A stretch of DNA of 64,000 nt from Sinomonas cyclohexanicum (lineage in GTDB: Bacteria > Actinomycetota > Actinomycetes > Actinomycetales > Micrococcaceae). Numbering within the stretch: the stretch's first letter is position 1; every line of letters starts with the position of its first letter. A model generated the notes under the pieces. It had not been told where the DNA came from. It saw only the letters and a list, made by a program, of their open reading frames with translations, and searched no databases. The position numbers and the translations under genes are program-made. Of the stretch, positions 60,208 through 64,000 are shown piece after piece. The stretch spans positions 3,968,001 through 4,032,000 of the forward strand of contig NZ_AP024525.1 in the NCBI RefSeq assembly GCF_020886775.1, in the 5' to 3' direction.

Positions 60208-60894
60208 ATGTCTGGCTGCTGCGCGCCCGTGCCCCCGAACCCCGGACAGGGCGGCGCCGACCCCGACCGGTACCGCTCCGTCTTCACCGCGCAGTTCTCG
60301 CGGAGCATCACGCGCCGCTACGAGAGGAAAGGCCTGCGGTCTGCCGAGCAACGGATCGTGGACTTCCTCGCCAGCCGCGGGCTCGAGGGAGCGACCGTCC
60401 TGGAGGTGGGCGGCGGAGCGGGCGAGATCCAGCTCGAGCTCCTCGCTCGCGGGGCCGCGCGCTCCACCAACCTCGAGCTCTCCGACGGATACGAGGCGGA
60501 CGCGGAGCGGCTCATCGCCCGCGCCGGGATGGCGGGCCGCGTGGAGCGTCGTCTGGGCGTGGACCTCGCTGCGACGCCCGACGCCGTGCAGCCGGCCGAC
60601 GTCGTCGTCCTCCACCGCGTGGTGTGCTGCTACCCTGACTACGCCGCTCTGCTCGGGGCTGCGGCCTCGCACGCAGGGAAGGCCATCGCGTTCAGCTACC
60701 CGCCGGCGGGCCCGCTCGCGCAGCTGGGCCTGCGCGTCGGCAACGCCATGCTACGGCTCTCCGGACGTTCCTTCCGTGGATTCGCGCACGATCCGGGGGC
60801 GATGATCGACGTGGTGCGGGCGCACGGACTGGAGCCGGTCTACCAGCACAGGAGTGGCGTATGGCGCGTCACGGGGGCAGTCCGGGCAGCCTAG
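60208..60894 (+). CDS. Class I SAM-dependent methyltransferase
   Basis: A 228-residue protein. SAM motif I VLEVGGGAGEIQLELL (about 70-85), motif II LELSDGYEADAERL, motif IV ADVVVLHRVVCCYPDY. N-terminal CCAPVPPNPG is cysteine-bearing. ATG 60208 without strong ribosome site, 55 bases from the divergent flavoprotein. Substrate unknown. The form resembles ubiquinone/magnesium-protoporphyrin-type methyltransferases. Confidence 0.82.
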   Translation: MSGCCAPVPPNPGQGGADPDRYRSVFTAQFSRSITRRYERKGLRSAEQRIVDFLASRGLEGATVLEVGGGAGEIQLELLARGAARSTNLELSDGYEADAERLIARAGMAGRVERRLGVDLAATPDAVQPADVVVLHRVVCCYPDYAALLGAAASHAGKAIAFSYPPAGPLAQLGLRVGNAMLRLSGRSFRGFAHDPGAMIDVVRAHGLEPVYQHRSGVWRVTGAVRAA

Positions 60895-61020
60895 TCTGAG
60901 ATATATCACGTGAGGTTCCGGCGTGTCGCGCGCCCCTGGTACCCCTGAAGGCGACTCGTGAGTAGTGTGGCCGCCAAGAGCCCGTGTCGGGGCTCTGATC
61001 CGTGACCTGAAGGAGCTTTC

Positions 61021-61353
61021 ATGGCTGTCGATTGGGCAGAGCAGATCAAGAAGCTGGCACCGGACGCCGACGACGAGGTCGTCGCGGGCATCATCCGCCA
61101 CTGCGGCATTGCGCTGCAGAGCGCTGACGCCTCGCTCGTCTCGTTCGGCGACAAGACCGAGACGGACCGCGTCCGCGACGGCTTCCTCAAGAAGAAGCTG
61201 GGCCGCACCGAGGACGACGCCACCCTCGACGCCGCGATCCAGTCCGTGGGCGAGAAGTTCAAGGGCATCAACCGGCGTCAGCGCCCCACCGTCTACTACC
61301 TCCTGGCCGAGCACTTCGGCCAGCTCGACGACTTCCGCAAGAAGAGCAAGTAG
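61021..61353 (+). CDS. DUF2853 family protein
   Basis: A 110-residue protein: WAEQIKKLAPDADDEVVAGI, CGIALQSADASLVSFGD, TDRVRDGFLKKKLG and RPTVYYLLAEHFGQL match the DUF2853 helical family of unknown function. ATG 61021 with AAGGAG. A short hairpin AGAGCCC/GGGCTCT lies in its leader at 60977-60996. Confidence 0.85.
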   Translation: MAVDWAEQIKKLAPDADDEVVAGIIRHCGIALQSADASLVSFGDKTETDRVRDGFLKKKLGRTEDDATLDAAIQSVGEKFKGINRRQRPTVYYLLAEHFGQLDDFRKKSK

Positions 61354-61393
61354 CCGCCTCACCGGCCGTCGTGCGTCTGACCACCCCGCGAAC

Positions 61394-61442
61394 TGGTGGA
61401 TTGAGCAGGGTGCGAAGCCCGCTGACCCTGCTCAATCCACCA
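61394..61442. terminator. 18-bp perfect inverted repeat between DUF2853 and amine oxidase
   Basis: TGGTGGATTGAGCAGGGT (61394-61411) and its exact complement at 61425-61442, loop of 13. Less GC-rich than the other hairpins. Terminator for two convergent genes, or a dispersed repeat. Confidence 0.65.
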
Positions 61443-61479
61443 TTTGCGGTGCGCTGGGCGACATGGGCGGCGCGGCGCC

Positions 61480-62883
61480 TCAGACGGCCGGAGCGAGGGC
61501 CGCGACGGTCTCCTCGGCGGTACGGCGGCCCATGCGCAGGGCCCCGTCCACATGCTGGTAGCCCTCGCCGGCGATGTCCGAGCACGCGAAGTGGATCGGT
61601 CCGACCGGGGTGCGCTGGTCCGCGCCGTAGCGGGACAGGCCGCCCAGGTCGAAGCTCGCCGCGTACGCGCCGCGGGTCCACTCCTCCGAGCCCCAGTCGG
61701 ACTCGTAGTAGACCTCGGGCGTGAGGGCCTCCTCGCCGAGGTAGTGCGCCATGGACTCCAGGATCGCGGCCTTGCGCTCCTCGGCGGTCAACCTGAACAT
61801 CGCGTCCGCCTTCTCATCCGAGACGAACCCGACGAGCGTGCCGCGGGCGTCGCCGTGGTTCGTGTTGTCGTAGATCTCCTGGACGAGCTGGCCCGCGCCG
61901 AAGCACGTGCCGGAGAGGTTCTCGTCGCGCCAGAAAGGGCGCTCGTAGACGGCATGGACCTTGATGACGAGGCCCATCGAGAGGTGCTGGTGCAGCTGGT
62001 GCTGCCGCCGCGGCAGGGCCGGGACGTAGGAGATCCGCGAGTACAGCGTGGGCGGGACGGCGAGGATCGCCCGGCGAGCGGTGACGGTCACGCGGCCCGC
62101 GGTGCCGCCGTCGGCCGTCACCGTCACGCTGGCGCTCCCACCCTCCCCCTCATTCCACGCGACGGTCCGGACGGGCGCTCCGAGCACGACGGCGTCGCCT
62201 AGCTGGGCGGCCATCGCCTCGCTGACGGACTGCATGCCGCCCACCACGCGCTTGTCGAGGATGAAGTCCTCGTCGAGGAGGTTGCTGAACGAGCCGGCCG
62301 AGGCGGCCATGAGCACGGCCTGCAGCGCGGAGAAGGCGTGGGCGGGCTTGGTGAGCATGCCGCCGGCGATGAACAGGCCGATGAGGTTGCAGGCCTCCTC
62401 GTCCGCGGACTGGGCGCGGAGCCAATGGTGGAAGCTCACGGTGTCCAGCTCGCGGGCCTTCGGGTGCGCCCAGGGCTCCTCGGCACCGAGCTCCATGGCG
62501 AGCCGGTCGAGGGTCGCGGTGAGGCGCTCGACCTCCGCGAGCGTGCCCGGGCTGACGGGAAAGTCCTCGCCGGAGTAGACGGTGCGGGTTCCGTCCGGGG
62601 CGACGTAGACGCTCTCCCCCTCGCGGTAGCGGTCGAAGGTCTGCTTGCCGAGCTCGTCGACGAGGCCCAGCAGCTCCGTCTGGTCCGGGCTGATCCACTG
62701 GCCGCCGATCTCGAGGAACGCGCCGTCGATCGTGTCGCTCCACGTGCGGCCGCCGACGCGGTCGCGGGCCTCGAGCACGACGACGCGCTGGCCCGCCTTG
62801 GTCAGCGTGCGGGCGGCCATGAGGCCGGCGGGGCCGGCACCGACGACGACGACATCGGCATCGCGGGTCTGGGGCTGGGACAT
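61480..62883 (-). CDS. Flavin monoamine oxidase (putrescine-oxidase-like)
   Basis: A 467-residue amine oxidase. FAD-binding VVVGAGPAGLMAARTLTKAG, EARDRVGGRTWS and GGQWISPDQTELL, and a C-terminal FACSDIAGEGYQHVDGALRMG typical of actinobacterial putrescine oxidase/MAO-type enzymes. Oxidises a primary amine to aldehyde, ammonia and peroxide. ATG 62883 with AAAGGAG. Downstream of a TetR gene on the same strand. Operator at 62922-62938. Confidence 0.88.
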   Translation of the reverse strand: MSQPQTRDADVVVVGAGPAGLMAARTLTKAGQRVVVLEARDRVGGRTWSDTIDGAFLEIGGQWISPDQTELLGLVDELGKQTFDRYREGESVYVAPDGTRTVYSGEDFPVSPGTLAEVERLTATLDRLAMELGAEEPWAHPKARELDTVSFHHWLRAQSADEEACNLIGLFIAGGMLTKPAHAFSALQAVLMAASAGSFSNLLDEDFILDKRVVGGMQSVSEAMAAQLGDAVVLGAPVRTVAWNEGEGGSASVTVTADGGTAGRVTVTARRAILAVPPTLYSRISYVPALPRRQHQLHQHLSMGLVIKVHAVYERPFWRDENLSGTCFGAGQLVQEIYDNTNHGDARGTLVGFVSDEKADAMFRLTAEERKAAILESMAHYLGEEALTPEVYYESDWGSEEWTRGAYAASFDLGGLSRYGADQRTPVGPIHFACSDIAGEGYQHVDGALRMGRRTAEETVAALAPAV

Positions 62884-62921
62884 GATGGCTCCTTTGGGAG
62901 GGTATGTGGGGGAGGTCTCAA

Positions 62922-62938
62922 AATGAATTTAGTTCATT
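62922..62938. promoter_or_regulatory. TetR operator copy 1 (amine oxidase promoter)
   Basis: AATGAA-TTTAG-TTCATT, 6-bp arms, 39 bases before the amine oxidase ATG. The same arms with one change occur at 63818-63834. Confidence 0.7.
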
Positions 62939-62988
62939 ATCTGAGCCTCGGCAAGACCCTCTCCCCCGGCACCCCTCCCCGCCCCGCA

Positions 62989-63034
62989 TTGAGGGGTCAG
63001 GTCCCCGGCGAGGGGTCATGTCCCTGCGTTGAGG
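62989..63034. repeat. Repeat units of a TTGAGGGGTCATGTCCC motif, side A
   Basis: TTGAGGGGTCAGGTCCCC (62989-63006), GCGAGGGGTCATGTCCCT (63008-63025) and a partial GCGTTGAGG (63026-63034) lie just after the tetR stop codon (minus strand). Confidence 0.55.
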
Positions 63035-63035
63035 C

Positions 63036-63725
63036 TCACCCACGGGTGGCGCGGACGGCCGCGAGCGTGCCCCGCAGCCCGGCGACGAGGGCGTTGAGCC
63101 CCAGGCCGAACGCGGCGTCGGCCGAGGCGGCGCCCCTCGCGGGCCGGACGGCGACGGCGGCGGCGAACGTGGGCGCGAGGTCGTGGTGGTCGCCGACGTC
63201 GAAGATCCCCTCCGGCGCCGAGACGTCCATGGCGGAACCCAGGACGAACGACTCGACGGCCACGATCACGTCCACCACCATGTCCATCGGCCATCCGCCG
63301 GCACGGAGTCCGTCCGCGACCCGCTCGTACATGGCCAAGGTGTGCGGGGCGCCGGCCACGGGGAACACCGCGATGATCGGGATGAGCGGCAGGTGCGGCG
63401 CGAATGCCGCGCGGTACGAGTGCGCCCAGCGGGTGATCGCGAGGTCCCACGGATCGACGCCGAAGCCGCTCGTGTCGATGGTCTCGCAGACGTCGTCCTG
63501 GACCCAGTTCAGGACCTCGTCCTTGGATTCGACGTGGTTGTAGAGGGCTGACGGCGCGGTCTTGAGCTCCCGGGCAAGCGCCGCCATGGTGAGCCCCTCG
63601 TAGCCGGCCCGGCCCACGACGGCGAGCGCCGCCGTCGTGATCTTCTCCCGCGACAGCAGGGGCCTGGGCGGGCGGCCCCTCCGGCGCGGGGCGGCCTGCT
63701 GCGCGTCGGGGGCGGGGGCGTCCAT
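63036..63725 (-). CDS. TetR/AcrR family regulator with TetR_C-type C-terminal domain
   Basis: A 229-residue regulator. HTH about 27-75 (REKITTAALAVVGRAGYEGL, MAALARELKTAPSALYNHV). The C-terminal domain resembles tetracycline-repressor-type (HLPLIPIIAVFPVAGAPHTL). ATG 63725 chosen over the upstream open frame. Upstream of the amine oxidase on the same strand and divergent from the nitrilase-like gene. Matched dyads sit before both. Confidence 0.83.
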   Translation of the reverse strand: MDAPAPDAQQAAPRRRGRPPRPLLSREKITTAALAVVGRAGYEGLTMAALARELKTAPSALYNHVESKDEVLNWVQDDVCETIDTSGFGVDPWDLAITRWAHSYRAAFAPHLPLIPIIAVFPVAGAPHTLAMYERVADGLRAGGWPMDMVVDVIVAVESFVLGSAMDVSAPEGIFDVGDHHDLAPTFAAAVAVRPARGAASADAAFGLGLNALVAGLRGTLAAVRATRG

Positions 63726-63740
63726 GGTTCGCCAGTCTAG

Positions 63741-63776
63741 TGACCCCTCAACGCCGGAACATGACCGCTCAACGCC
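63741..63776. repeat. Inverted copy of the TTGAGGGGTCATG motif, side B
   Basis: On the minus strand this 36-base stretch reads as two units, TTGAGCGGTCATGTTCC and GGCGTTGAGGGGTCA. It is inverted relative to side A at 62989-63034, so the units bracket tetR. Confidence 0.55.
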
Positions 63777-63817
63777 AGGGAGGGGGTTGACCGTGGCGCA
63801 GATCACGTGCTCTCATA

Positions 63818-63834
63818 AACGAACGCTATTCATT
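63818..63834. promoter_or_regulatory. TetR operator copy 2 (nitrilase-like gene promoter)
   Basis: AACGAA-CGCTA-TTCATT, the same arms and 5-base spacer as copy 1 with one change, 51 bases before the start at 63885. Confidence 0.68.
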
Positions 63835-63884
63835 TAGGGCCTACCCCGAGCCTTTCCCGCAAGACCTCCCCCGAAGGACTTCCC

Positions 63885-64000
63885 ATGCACGAGATCCTTG
63901 CCCTGCAGCCCCCGGTGTCGTGGGCCCGCCCGCGCACCGACTCGGATGAGACTGGCCGCCGCGAGCCGCTGCGCGTCGCGCTCGTCCAGCACCGCTGGCA
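63885..64000 (+). CDS. Start of a carbon-nitrogen hydrolase (nitrilase superfamily), cut by the window end
   Basis: ATG 63885 with AAGGA about 8 bases upstream opens a frame that runs off the window. The first 38 residues include EPLRVALVQHRWH, the usual first strand of nitrilase-superfamily amidases (start xRVALVQxxW). It probably acts with the amine oxidase, for example as an N-carbamoylputrescine amidase-type enzyme or omega-amidase. Too short to be sure. Confidence 0.6.
   Translation, partial: MHEILALQPPVSWARPRTDSDETGRREPLRVALVQHRW

Noticed and set aside
1-64000. CRISPR arrays, rRNA genes, riboswitches, insertion sequences
   Set aside because: No regular short repeats with spacers, no rRNA-like segments, no recognised aptamer core, and no transposase frame were seen on either strand.

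Overview
The window is high-GC DNA (GC-rich coding, many GTG starts, short intergenic gaps, strong GC hairpins) of a soil-type actinobacterium. Gene content (PadR-type vanR with vanAB, actinobacterial bkd-type dehydrogenase, large NAD-glutamate dehydrogenase, putrescine-oxidase-like amine oxidase) suggests a member of the Micrococcaceae, Arthrobacter/Sinomonas-like. That placement is an inference from gene style, not from a search.

Layout. 0-15 kb: a nitrogen-compound catabolic island containing a truncated M20 deacylase, an MHS-family transporter, an amidase, an FCD-type GntR regulator, a gabT / FAD-FeS oxidoreductase / succinate-semialdehyde dehydrogenase operon, a D-2-hydroxyacid dehydrogenase, a DUF3830 protein, two Asp/Glu-racemase (maleate isomerase / EutA-like) paralogues and a RidA protein. 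All four divergent promoter regions carry the same dyad, GATTGT-N2-ACAATC, so the whole island looks like one regulon of the local GntR protein. This is the best candidate for an undescribed system. 15-24 kb: assorted oxidoreductases and regulators (a frameshifted HSL-type hydrolase, F420-reductase-like protein, SDR, YciI, VOC protein, AraC, zinc ADH, sarcosine-oxidase-like flavoprotein, 4-coumarate-CoA-ligase-like enzyme). 25-31 kb: a hipBA module with three identically spaced palindromes, a WYL regulator, a stand-alone fabF with a divergent TetR, and a pRiA4b ORF-3-like protein. 31-46 kb: AI-2E-type exporter, catR-catB-catC, a 1624-residue NAD-glutamate dehydrogenase, PAP2 phosphatase, a SnoaL-like protein, and vanA-vanB-transporter with divergent vanR. 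46-57 kb: MFS transporter, VOC protein, E1-alpha/E1-beta/E2 of a branched-chain 2-oxoacid dehydrogenase, a HisC-like aminotransferase, a holin-fold membrane protein, a WXG-like secreted pair and purB. 57-64 kb: YihY membrane protein, initiator tRNA-Met, a frameshifted KstD-like flavoprotein, a methyltransferase, DUF2853, and an amine oxidase / TetR / nitrilase-like cluster sharing an operator.

The genes combine into funnels towards the TCA cycle: aminated C4 acids through gabT and SSADH to succinate, vanillate to protocatechuate through VanAB, muconate through CatB/CatC towards the beta-ketoadipate pathway, branched-chain oxoacids to acyl-CoA, glutamate to 2-oxoglutarate, and amines through the flavin amine oxidase. 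Two genes are broken by single frame changes. I see no CRISPR array, insertion sequence, rRNA or prophage.
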